From Belnapia sp. F-4-1 (GTDB taxonomy: Bacteria; Pseudomonadota; Alphaproteobacteria; Acetobacterales; Acetobacteraceae), in NCBI RefSeq assembly GCF_000802185.1, contig NZ_KN676113.1, forward strand, positions 434,001-498,000: a stretch of 64,000 nucleotides of DNA. Direction: 5' to 3'. Under the pieces are notes generated by a model. That model had not been told where the DNA came from and ran no database searches. It worked only from the letters and a program-made list of their open reading frames with translations. Position numbers and translations under genes: made by a program. This document shows, piece by piece, positions 42,362 through 51,987 of this stretch (the stretch's first letter is position 1; every line of letters begins with the position of its first letter).

Positions 42362-43552
42362 TCAGCCACCGAGGTGGCGGAGGATGCCGCCTGCCGCCGC
42401 CACGCCCGTGCTGAAGCAGGCCTGGAGCAGGTAGCCGCCGGTCGGCGCCTCCCAGTCCAGCATCTCGCCGGCGAGGAAGGTACCCGGGCGGGAGCGGAGC
42501 ATGAAATGCTCGTCCACCGCCCCCCACCGCAGGCCGCCGGCGGTGGAGATGGCGCGCTCGATGGGAGCGGTGCCGGTCAGGCGGAGGGGCAGCGCCTTCA
42601 CCAGCCGGGAAAGGGGCTGGGTGGCGCCGGCATGCAGCGCTTCCTGCACCAGGCCGATGGCGATGGGCGGAAGACCGGCGCGGCGGAGGTGGTTCGAAAG
42701 CGAGAGGCCTCCACGAGGGCCGTCGAGGCGGGCGGCCAGGGTTCCGGGCGGGTCGTCGGGGCGGAGGTCGATGGCCGCGGTGGCATGGCCCTCGGCGATG
42801 ATGGCCTCGCGCAGGGAGGCGGAAAGGGCGTAGAGGGCGCCGCCTTCGAGGCCGCTCGCCGTCACCAGCGCCTCTCCCCTCACCCGCTCGCCATGGAATT
42901 CGAGGGCGATGCGCTTCAGCGGCTGGCCCTCGAAGCGGCGGCGGAAAACATCCGACCACGCGCAAAGGAAGCCGCAATTGGCGGGGCGGAGGGGGGCGAC
43001 CTCATCCGGGAACAGCTGCGTCCAGGCGCCGTCCGAGCCTAGGCGGGGCCAGGAGGCGCCGCCCAGGGCGAGCAGCGTCGCCGCCGGGCGGAGCGCCAGC
43101 GGGCCGTCGGGGGTGGCGAGGCGTAGGGCGCCATCCTCGTCCCAGCCCTCCCAGCGGTGGCGGGGGCGGAGGATGACCCCCTGCCCGGCCAGCCGCGCCA
43201 GCCAGGCGCGCAGCAGGGGCGAGGCCTTCAGTGCGCGGGGGAAGATGCGGCCGCTGGTGCCGGTGAAGAGCGGCTGCCCCAGCCCCTCCGCCCACGCCAT
43301 CAGCGCGGCCGGTGGAAAGGCGCGCAGCGCCGGCTCCAGCCGCGCGCCGGCCGCGCCATAACGGGCGATGAACCGCTCCAGCGGCTCCGAATGCGTCAGG
43401 TTCAGCCCGCCGCGGCCGGCGATCAGCAGCTTCCGGCCGGGGCTCGGCATGCGGTCGAAGACGGTGACGGCAAGGCCGGCGGCGGCCAGCGTCTCGGCCG
43501 CCACCAGCCCGGCCGGGCCGGCGCCGATGACGGCGACTTCACGGGGGTTCAT
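42362..43552 (-). CDS. BaiN/HI0933-type FAD-dependent oxidoreductase
   Basis: 396 residues from the ATG at 43552 (MNPREVAVIGAGPAG); an in-frame ATG at 43570 is possible. FAD-binding GAGPAGLVAAETLAAAGL at the start, then RKLLIAGRGGLNLTHSE, a hallmark of the family, TLLALGGASWPRLGSDG, GLRWGAVDEHFMLRSRPGTFLAGEMLDWEAPTGGYLLQACFSTG at the end. Some relatives reduce steroid or tetrapyrrole-like compounds; most are uncharacterised. Cytoplasmic. Its neighbours give no clear clue. Confidence 0.88.
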   Translation of the reverse strand: MNPREVAVIGAGPAGLVAAETLAAAGLAVTVFDRMPSPGRKLLIAGRGGLNLTHSEPLERFIARYGAAGARLEPALRAFPPAALMAWAEGLGQPLFTGTSGRIFPRALKASPLLRAWLARLAGQGVILRPRHRWEGWDEDGALRLATPDGPLALRPAATLLALGGASWPRLGSDGAWTQLFPDEVAPLRPANCGFLCAWSDVFRRRFEGQPLKRIALEFHGERVRGEALVTASGLEGGALYALSASLREAIIAEGHATAAIDLRPDDPPGTLAARLDGPRGGLSLSNHLRRAGLPPIAIGLVQEALHAGATQPLSRLVKALPLRLTGTAPIERAISTAGGLRWGAVDEHFMLRSRPGTFLAGEMLDWEAPTGGYLLQACFSTGVAAAGGILRHLGG

Positions 43553-43636
43553 GCCGGCTTGTAACGCCATGGGGGTGGCCGGTGAACCCGCGGGGGCGAT
43601 CGCCGTTAGAGGGCGCAACCGAAATGGAGAGTTCCG

Positions 43637-44008
43637 ATGGCCGATGGTTTCCTGTCCAGCCTCCGCTCCCGCGCCGATGACGTGCGCGACGACGCCGAGC
43701 GCTATGGCCGCCGCGCGTCCAGCAGCCTGCGCGACACCGGCGAGCGCCTCCGCGACCGGGGCGACGACGCCCGCGGCGAGCTGTCGCGCCTCTGGGGCCA
43801 GCTCGAGGATCTCGTCGAGCGCCGCCTCGGCCCGGCGGCCAACGACGTCGCCAACCGCGCCAGCTACTACGCCCGCGACGGCCGTGAGGCGGCCTATGAC
43901 ATGGCCGACCAGCTCCGCGAGGTGACGCGGTCGCGCCCGCTGCTGGCGATCGGCGTCGCGGTGGCGGCGACCTGGGCGATCAGCGCCATGCTGCGCAGCC
44001 GCCGGTAA
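43637..44008 (+). CDS. DUF883-like (ElaB/YqjD type) membrane-anchored protein
   Basis: 123 residues. A long amphipathic, Arg/Asp-rich helical region (1-95) with [31 protein letters not shown], then a single C-terminal helix, [20 protein letters not shown], and SRR tail. This resembles ElaB/YqjD inner-membrane proteins that bind ribosomes in stationary phase, but sequence identity is not strong. Followed by a textbook terminator at 44015. Confidence 0.75.
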   Translation: MADGFLSSLRSRADDVRDDAERYGRRASSSLRDTGERLRDRGDDARGELSRLWGQLEDLVERRLGPAANDVANRASYYARDGREAAYDMADQLREVTRSRPLLAIGVAVAATWAISAMLRSRR

Positions 44009-44014
44009 GGCCCG

Positions 44015-44036
44015 GGGGGGCTTCGGCCCCCCTTTG
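44015..44036 (+). terminator. Rho-independent terminator before uvrB
   Basis: Stem GGGGGGC (44015-44021) and GCCCCCC (44026-44032) closed by a TTCG tetraloop and followed by TTTGTTG. It ends the DUF883-like gene and separates it from uvrB. Confidence 0.85.
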
Positions 44037-44088
44037 TTGCAGGTTTTTTGCTGGATTTAGCCGCCGCGAAGTCCAATTTAAGTGGGCG

Positions 44089-46302
<2,214 letters not shown>

Positions 46303-46363
46303 GGCCGGGGAACGGCCCTGCCCTGCCTGACGTTTTGCCAGGCACAGGCAGGAGGAAACCCAA

Positions 46364-46879
46364 ATGGGCGAGTTCACCGGCAGGATCAGGATCGACCGTC
46401 CCGCGGCGGAGGTCTTTGCCTTCCTCTCCGACCCGACCGCCATGCCGCGCTACCTCGAGACCGTGCAGCGCGTCGAGCAGCAGGGGCCGGGGCGCATCGC
46501 CATGGAGGGCGAGTCGCATGGGCACGCCTACCGCGACGAGGGCTGGATCCAGGTCGAGGCGGAGGCGCGGCGGATGCGCTGGGGCTCCGACAGTCTCAAG
46601 GACTACGGCGGGGAGATGGTGGTGACCGAGGCCGAGGGCGGGGCCGAGGTGTCGATCCGCCTCAGCATCGTGCCGGAGCCGAAGGTTGCCGAGCGGATGG
46701 AGCGGGAGTCGGGCGCCGTCGACCATGCCATGCGGATTGCGATGGAGCGGACCCTGGGCGCCATCAAGGCGGCTTGCGAGGGCGGTGGCGACCCGGCGCC
46801 GGATGGATCGCGCAGTGGCGACGACCTGCCGGACAGCCGGCCCTTCGGCAGCAGCGCGACCCTCAATCCCGACATCTGA
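46364..46879 (+). CDS. SRPBCC family protein
   Basis: 171 residues, a START/Bet-v1-like hydrophobic-pocket fold: GEFTGRIRIDRPAAEVFAFLSDP, RYLETVQRVEQQGPGRIAMEG, RMRWGSDSLKDYGGEMVVTE. It ends with a flexible acidic tail. AGGAGG lies before the ATG, partly within an inverted repeat (CCTGCCTG at 46322, CAGGCAGG at 46345) that could hide the ribosome site. Family members bind small hydrophobic ligands; nothing indicates which. Cytoplasmic, no signal. Confidence 0.85.
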   Translation: MGEFTGRIRIDRPAAEVFAFLSDPTAMPRYLETVQRVEQQGPGRIAMEGESHGHAYRDEGWIQVEAEARRMRWGSDSLKDYGGEMVVTEAEGGAEVSIRLSIVPEPKVAERMERESGAVDHAMRIAMERTLGAIKAACEGGGDPAPDGSRSGDDLPDSRPFGSSATLNPDI

Positions 46880-46922
46880 CGGGTTGGATCGAAGGTCCGC
46901 CGGATTTCGCCTTCGGGCCGCT

Positions 46923-46960
46923 GGAGCGGGTTCCGTTCGCACCGGCCCATGGACCCCGCT
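46923..46960 (+). repeat. 38-bp dispersed repeat, copy A
   Basis: Begins GGAGCGGGTTCCGTTCGC and ends GGACCCCGCT. It matches the sequence at 47531-47568 at 32 of 38 positions in the same orientation. The two copies flank the receiver gene. No gene lies in it. Confidence 0.75.
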
Positions 46961-46979
46961 CTGGCTCGTTGTGTTGGCG

Positions 46980-47025
46980 AGCAAATACCTTCGATCGGAT
47001 GATGTCCATCCGATCGGGGTTTGCT
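46980..47025. terminator. Long interrupted palindrome between convergent genes
   Basis: Outer arms AGCAAA (46980-46985) and TTTGCT (47020-47025); inner 10-bp arms CGATCGGATG (46992-47001) and CATCCGATCG (47007-47016) around loop ATGTC. The stem is perfect in the inner part. It sits between the SRPBCC gene end and the receiver gene end, so a bidirectional terminator is likely; no long T-run. Confidence 0.6.
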
Positions 47026-47451
47026 CTACCGGTCAGGCCCGAGCGGCTGGCGGAGTGCGGTGCGGCGCAGGACCCGGAGGAGATTCTGCGGATCGAAGGG
47101 CTTGTGCACGGTCGGGACGCCGGCATAACGTCCCTGACCGGGATCGTCGCCATAGCCCGTCATGAAGACGAAGGGCACGGCGCGTCGGGCCAGCTGGTCC
47201 GCCACTGGCAGGGCGCTGCGACCGCCGAGATTCATGTCGAGCAGGCAGGCATCCAGCCCGCCATTGGCACAGGCGATTTCGATGCGGTAGAGCGCTTCCT
47301 CGACCGAGCTGGCGGTACCGAGCACGGTGGCGCCGGCTGCCGCCAGCTCATCCTCGACCAGCATGGCGACCAGCGCCTCATCCTCGATGATGAGGAGGCG
47401 GAGCGCACCAAGGCTGGCCTGGGTATCGTCCGAGAGCCTCACGGTTATCAT
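47026..47451 (-). CDS. Stand-alone response regulator receiver
   Basis: 141 residues from the ATG at 47451 (MITVRLSDDTQASL), AAGGA upstream. A single receiver domain: LLIIEDEALVAMLVEDEL (acidic pocket), DACLLDMNLGGRSALPVA with the phospho-acceptor Asp, FVFMTGYGDD and the Lys in TVHKPFD. No output domain. This type (LIIEDEALVAMLVED) commonly pairs with HWE-type kinases; a GAF-HWE kinase exists at 28146-29342. A loose match to the EcfG general-stress promoter (TGAAC-N16-CGTA) lies at about 47506-47529 on the minus strand. Confidence 0.9.
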   Translation of the reverse strand: MITVRLSDDTQASLGALRLLIIEDEALVAMLVEDELAAAGATVLGTASSVEEALYRIEIACANGGLDACLLDMNLGGRSALPVADQLARRAVPFVFMTGYGDDPGQGRYAGVPTVHKPFDPQNLLRVLRRTALRQPLGPDR

Positions 47452-47530
47452 GCATCCTTCAAGGGCAACCGAGTGAGAACAGCACACCTCGGCCCTGTCG
47501 GTCTGTACGGTTGAACACCGCCACGGTTCA

Positions 47531-47568
47531 GGAGCGACTTCCGCTCGCACCGGCTCACGGACCCTGCT
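47531..47568 (+). repeat. 38-bp dispersed repeat, copy B
   Basis: Begins GGAGCGACTTCCGCTCGC and ends GGACCCTGCT; six mismatches from copy A at 46923. Lies in the intergenic region upstream of the receiver gene, downstream of the PhoR-like kinase. Same orientation as copy A, 608 bases apart. Confidence 0.75.
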
Positions 47569-47697
47569 GCGGCTTATGGTTCCTCTGGCCGAATCCCGGT
47601 CAGGTCATAGCTGCGGCGCGGCATTGCGGCGTGGGAAGAGCAGTCGTCAAGGGCCGGTCCTGGCGGTGTGGGTACGGTTTCGACGCGCCGTCATGCG

Positions 47698-49101
47698 TCA
47701 GGCGGCGGGGCCAGCCGGCAGCCAGACCTTGAAGCAGGCGCCGCTGCCCGGCTCGCTCTCGATCAGCAGCAGACCGCGGTGGCGGTTGACGATGTGCTTG
47801 ACGATGGCAAGCCCCAGCCCCGTGCCGCCGGCGCTGCGCGAGCGGCCGCGGTCGACGCGGTAGAAGCGCTCGGTGAGGCGGGGAATGTGCTCGGGCGGGA
47901 TGCCGGGGCCGTCGTCCTGCACCGAGACAAGCACGCCGGCGCGGTTGGGCAGGCGCGCGCCCCCGGTGCAGCGGGCGACGGCGAGGCGCACGGCGCCGCC
48001 CTCGCGGCCATGCCGGATGGCATTCTCGAGCAGGTTGCGCAGCACCTGGGCCAGCTGCTCGGCATCGGCCGGCGCCGCGAGGGCGCCGGGCTCCAGCTCG
48101 GCCGCGAGGCTCGCCTTGCGGGCGCGGAAGAGCGGCTCCAGCGCATCGGCCTCGGCGCGGGCGATGGCGGCGAGATCGGCCTGGCCGGTCGGCGGCTGGT
48201 GCTCGGCCATCTCGATGCGGGAGAGGCCGAGCAGGTCATCGATCAGCCGGCGCATGCGCTCCGACTGCTCGGCCATGATGCCGAGGAAGCGCTGGCGGGC
48301 GGCGGGGTCGTCCTCGGCCGGGCCGCGCAGCGTCTCGATGAAGCCGATCAGGCTGGCGAGCGGGGTGCGCAGCTCGTGGCTGGCATTGGCGACGAAATCG
48401 GCGCGCATCCGCTCCACCGCGCGCTCGCGCGAGCGGTCGGAGAGGACGATGACGATGCGGCCGCCATCGGCCAGCGGCGGGTCCATCGGGATGACCTGGG
48501 CGGCGATCTCCCGGGTCACCCGCACGGGGAGGGCGATGTCGGCGGTCTGCGGGCGGCCCTCGGCCAGCGCCCGGTCGACGGCATCGGCGAGCATGGGGTG
48601 GCGCAGCAGGGCGGCGACATCGCCGTCGCGCGGCGGACCCTGGTCGGCCGCGCCGAAGAGCGCGCGGGCGGCGGCATTGGCACGCAGCGGGCGGCGCCCC
48701 GGCGAAAGGACCAGGAGCGGGTCGGGCAGGCGCTCGACGATCGCCTCGTCGGCGCGGCGGAGGCGGCCGACCAACTCGCCCTGGTCGGCGAGCGTCCGGG
48801 CGAGGCGGGCGACGCCCTCGGCGATCTCGGCGACGGCGGGCAGCAGGGGCGTGCCGTCGGGCGGGACGAGGCGGCCATCGGCGGCGGCGGCGCGGCGCAG
48901 CGCCTCGGCGAGGCGGGCGAGGTTGCCGATCCAGAGCTGGGCGATGGCCAGCGCGCCGAGACTGCAGCTGACGAAGGCGAGCAGGCCGGGGCCGGGGGCG
49001 AGTTCGCCCTCGGCCAGGAGCAGGAGCAGGGTGAGCGCAGGCACGGCGCCGATCAGGCCGGCGGCGGCGAAGATCCGGCCGGTCGGAGCGCGGGCGGGCA
49101 T
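47698..49101 (-). CDS. phoR: PhoR-like sensor histidine kinase
   Basis: 467 residues. Two N-terminal membrane helices (GRIFAAAGLIGAVPALTLLLLL and GLLAFVSCSLGALAIAQLWI) with almost no periplasmic loop, a PAS-like region (about 110-200), HisKA with FVANASHELRTPLASLIGF (phosphorylated His), and HATPase with VLRNLLENAIRHG, DDGPGIPPEHIPRLTERFYRVD, GGTGLGLAIVKHIVNRHRG. This architecture is that of PhoR, sensor of phosphate limitation acting with PhoB. PhoB and pst genes are not in the window. It follows the LpoA-like gene by 6 bases, so the two are one operon. Confidence 0.85.
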   Translation of the reverse strand: MPARAPTGRIFAAAGLIGAVPALTLLLLLAEGELAPGPGLLAFVSCSLGALAIAQLWIGNLARLAEALRRAAAADGRLVPPDGTPLLPAVAEIAEGVARLARTLADQGELVGRLRRADEAIVERLPDPLLVLSPGRRPLRANAAARALFGAADQGPPRDGDVAALLRHPMLADAVDRALAEGRPQTADIALPVRVTREIAAQVIPMDPPLADGGRIVIVLSDRSRERAVERMRADFVANASHELRTPLASLIGFIETLRGPAEDDPAARQRFLGIMAEQSERMRRLIDDLLGLSRIEMAEHQPPTGQADLAAIARAEADALEPLFRARKASLAAELEPGALAAPADAEQLAQVLRNLLENAIRHGREGGAVRLAVARCTGGARLPNRAGVLVSVQDDGPGIPPEHIPRLTERFYRVDRGRSRSAGGTGLGLAIVKHIVNRHRGLLLIESEPGSGACFKVWLPAGPAA

Positions 49102-49107
49102 CCCCGG

Positions 49108-50250
49108 CTAGCTGGCGCCGGGGATGGGGGCCGGCTGGACGAGGCGGGGCTCGCCCGAGGGGTCGACGGCGAAGATGGCGAGGCCGTGCTGGGCGATCCC
49201 GTCCGGGCCGAGGCGGACGGGGCCGTCGGCGCCGAGCATCGCCTCGCCGACCGGGGCCATGCCCACACGGGCGGCGCGGCTGGCGAGCGCCGCCGCGTCA
49301 TAGGCGACGCCGGCGAGGCGGGGCGGCCGGTCGCCGAAGGCTGATTGGTAGCGCTGGTCGAAGCCGGCCCGCGTCGCCGGGTCGGCGGCGGGGAACCAGG
49401 CGCCGGCAAGGGCGGGTTCCTGGGCGACCACCGGGTCCTGCGCCCAGAGCACCGTGCCGAGGAGGCGGGGCTTCGCTGGCAGCGCGGTCGAGAGGGTTTG
49501 GGCGGCGGCGCGGGCGCGCTCCCCACCGAGGCCGAGCAGGACGGCGTCCACCCCCTCCGGCCCGGCCTGGGCGGCGAGGTCGCGGGCGGCGGCGGCGCTG
49601 TCGCCGAGCCGGGCCTGGAGTACGACGACCGGCGCGGGAAGGCCGAGGGCGGGCAGGCGGGAACGCAGCGCGGCGGCGAGGCGGCGGCCGAATTCATCGT
49701 CCGGGGCGATGAGGCCGAAGCGGCGCGCGCCGGCCTCGGCGGCGGCGGCGGCCACGCGCTCGGCCTGCTCGGCAGGCGTGGTGCCGAGCACCCAGACGCC
49801 GTTGCCGGCCTGGGCGGCATCGCTGGTGAAGGCCATCACCGGGGCGCCGGAGGCGCGGGCCTGGCCGGCGACGGCGGCGGTCTCATTCAGGGTCAGCGGG
49901 CCGGCGAGCGCCCGGGCCCCCTCCCCCAGCGCGGATTGCGCGGCCTGGGCGGCACCGGAGGGCGTGCTGGCGGTGTCGCGGGGGAGGAATTCGATGCCCG
50001 GGTCGTTCTGGTCGAAGAGGGCAAGCTGGGCGGCGTTCAGCATCGCCTGGCCGAGCGGGCGGTTGGAGCCCGAGAGCGGCAGCAGCAGGCCGACGCGGGT
50101 GCGCGGAATCTCCGGCAGCGGCGCGGCCTGGGCCGGGTAGCCAGGGGTCACATAGGCCGGCGGGGCTTGCGCGACGCAGGCCGCAAGGGGAAAGAGCAAG
50201 GCGAGCCGCAGCAGGTGGCGAAGCGGGGTGCGGCGTGACGGAACCGGCAA
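49108..50250 (-). CDS. LpoA-like lipoprotein (penicillin-binding protein activator type)
   Basis: 380 residues from a TTG at 50250, chosen because AGGAGG lies 5 bases upstream (50256-50261) and the product then starts with a lipoprotein signal: RRTPLRHLLRLALLFPLAAC, cleaved before Cys about 25. The body is a type I periplasmic binding fold: RVGLLLPLSGSNRPLGQAMLNAAQLALFDQ, GAPVMAFTSDAAQAGNGVWVLG, FGLIAPDDEFGRRLAAALRSRL, GVAYDAAALASRAARVG. Family members at the outer membrane activate PBP1A. It overlaps the rsmI start on the opposite strand by 16 bases. Confidence 0.85.
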   Translation of the reverse strand: MPVPSRRTPLRHLLRLALLFPLAACVAQAPPAYVTPGYPAQAAPLPEIPRTRVGLLLPLSGSNRPLGQAMLNAAQLALFDQNDPGIEFLPRDTASTPSGAAQAAQSALGEGARALAGPLTLNETAAVAGQARASGAPVMAFTSDAAQAGNGVWVLGTTPAEQAERVAAAAAEAGARRFGLIAPDDEFGRRLAAALRSRLPALGLPAPVVVLQARLGDSAAAARDLAAQAGPEGVDAVLLGLGGERARAAAQTLSTALPAKPRLLGTVLWAQDPVVAQEPALAGAWFPAADPATRAGFDQRYQSAFGDRPPRLAGVAYDAAALASRAARVGMAPVGEAMLGADGPVRLGPDGIAQHGLAIFAVDPSGEPRLVQPAPIPGAS

Positions 50251-51137
50251 ACGAACCTCCTGACCCTTCCCCCGATGGTGCGCTGCCAGGGCTGACCCTG
50301 GTGGCGACGCCGATCGGCAATCTCGGCGATCTCTCGCCCCGCGCGCTGGCCACGCTGCGCGGCGCCGATGCCGTGCTCTGCGAGGATACCAGGGTAACCG
50401 GCGCCATGCTGGCACGGCATGGTGTTTCGGTGACCCTGCTTCCTCTGCACGAGCACAACGAGGATGACCAGACCCCACGGGTGTTGGAGCGGCTGCGGGC
50501 GGGGGAGCGGATCGCCCTCGTCTCCGATGCCGGAACGCCGCTGGTCTCCGACCCTGGCTATCGGCTGGTGCGGGCGGCCATCGCGGCGGGGCTGAAGGTG
50601 GGCGCGGTACCGGGGCCGAACGCGGCGGTGATGGCACTGACGCTGTCCGGCCTGCCGCCGCATCCCTTCCTCTTCCACGGCTTCCTGCCGTCGAAGTCGG
50701 GGCCGCGGGCGGCGGAAATCGCGCGGCTGCGGGCTGCGGAGCGGGCCGGGCTCAGCGCCAGCATCGTGTTCTACGAGGCGCCGCACCGGCTGGCGGAGAC
50801 GCTGGCGGCGCTGGCGGAGGGGCTCGGGGGAGAGCGGCCGGCCGCGGTCGCGCGGGAGATGACGAAGCGCTTCGAGGAGGTCAGGCGGGGCAGCCTCGCC
50901 GCGCTCGCCGGCCACTATGCGGCGGAGGCGGCGCGGGGGGAGATCGCGGTCGTGATCGGGCCGGCGCCGGAGGAGGCGACCGGCGAGGCGGAGCTGGACC
51001 GGGCACTCCGCGATGCGCAGGCGGCGGGGATGAGCCTGCGCGACGCCGCGGCGGCGGTGGCGGCGGCGACCGGGCTGCCGCGGAAGCAGGTTTATCGGCG
51101 GGCGCTGGAACTCGGGGGCGGCGATGGCGAAGGCTAA
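50235..51137 (+). CDS. rsmI: 16S rRNA (cytidine1402-2'-O)-methyltransferase
   Basis: 300 residues from a GTG at 50235. It methylates the ribose of C1402 in the 30S P site using SAM. Seen: LTLVATPIGNLGDLSPRAL, CEDTRVTGAMLARHGV, LVSDAGTPLVSDPGYRLV, AAVMALTLSGLPPHPFLFHGFLP, SIVFYEAPHRLAETLAAL. The C-terminal extension (ALRDAQAAGMSLRDAAAAVAAATGLPRKQVYRRAL) is a helix-turn-helix typical of the family. It is divergent from the LpoA-like gene, as in many proteobacteria. Confidence 0.95.
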   Translation: MTEPANEPPDPSPDGALPGLTLVATPIGNLGDLSPRALATLRGADAVLCEDTRVTGAMLARHGVSVTLLPLHEHNEDDQTPRVLERLRAGERIALVSDAGTPLVSDPGYRLVRAAIAAGLKVGAVPGPNAAVMALTLSGLPPHPFLFHGFLPSKSGPRAAEIARLRAAERAGLSASIVFYEAPHRLAETLAALAEGLGGERPAAVAREMTKRFEEVRRGSLAALAGHYAAEAARGEIAVVIGPAPEEATGEAELDRALRDAQAAGMSLRDAAAAVAAATGLPRKQVYRRALELGGGDGEG

Positions 51138-51987
51138 GGGCGGCAAGGCGGCGGTCGCGGCGCAGGAGCGGCGGGTGATGCGGGTGCTGGAGGATAGCAC
51201 CACCGAGATCGACCATCAGGTCAACGGGGCGCAGGACATCGCATTCGACGCCATGGAGGCCACCGGCAAGGAGCGCCTGGACCTCGCCGCCAAGGCCCTG
51301 CAGGCCAGCCCGCTCTGCGTCGATGCCTGGGGCATCCTGGCGAGCGAGGCGCCGGAGGGGCTGCCTTTCACCCTGGAATTGTGGCGCCAGGCGGTGGCGG
51401 CGGGCGAGGTGTTCATCGGTCCCTGGCGGATGGCGCAGTGGCGCGGCGAGTTCTGGTCCGTCATCGAGACCCGGCCCTATATGCGGGCGCGGCAGGGGCT
51501 CGCCTTCGAGCTGCACCGGCAGGGGATGGTGGCGGAGGCGATCGACACGCTGCGCGGCACGCTGGCGCTGAACCCGAACGACAACCAGGGCCTACGCTAC
51601 ATCCTGCTCGACTGGCTGCTGGAGGCCGATGCCCTGGCCGAAGCGGCGGCGCTGCACCAGGCCTATGACGAGGACAGCAGCGCGGCCTGGCATTACGGCG
51701 CGGTGCTGCTCGCCTTCCGCCAGGGTGGCGAGGCGAAGGCGGCGGAGGCGCTTCCGGCCGCGCTCGGGACCAATCCGCATGTGCCGGGGCTGCTGCTCGG
51801 GCGGGTGCCGATGCCGGCGGAGTCACCAGAGTATTACAGCCCGGGCGATGCGGATGAGGCGGCGGTCTATTGCGAGACCGGGGCGGCCGGCTGGCGGGCG
51901 GCACCGGGGGCGCTGGAATGGCTGGCGCGGGCGGTGCCGGGAGAGCCGACGGCGGCGCCAAAGCGCCGGGCGCGAGCCAAGGGTTAA
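51124..51987 (+). CDS. Tetratricopeptide repeat protein
   Basis: 287 residues, overlapping rsmI by 14 bases. Helical repeats are evident: LDLAAKALQASPLCVDAWGILA, AFELHRQGMVAEAIDTLRGTLALNPNDNQGLRYILLDWLLEADALAEAAALH, resembling TPR/ST7-like proteins. No signal peptide. The N-terminus KAKGGKAAVAAQERRVMRVL is basic. Function unknown; in many relatives rsmI is followed by yraN (UPF0102) and gshB, which are not here. The stop overlaps the hemW stop on the other strand. Confidence 0.75.
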   Translation: MAKAKGGKAAVAAQERRVMRVLEDSTTEIDHQVNGAQDIAFDAMEATGKERLDLAAKALQASPLCVDAWGILASEAPEGLPFTLELWRQAVAAGEVFIGPWRMAQWRGEFWSVIETRPYMRARQGLAFELHRQGMVAEAIDTLRGTLALNPNDNQGLRYILLDWLLEADALAEAAALHQAYDEDSSAAWHYGAVLLAFRQGGEAKAAEALPAALGTNPHVPGLLLGRVPMPAESPEYYSPGDADEAAVYCETGAAGWRAAPGALEWLARAVPGEPTAAPKRRARAKG

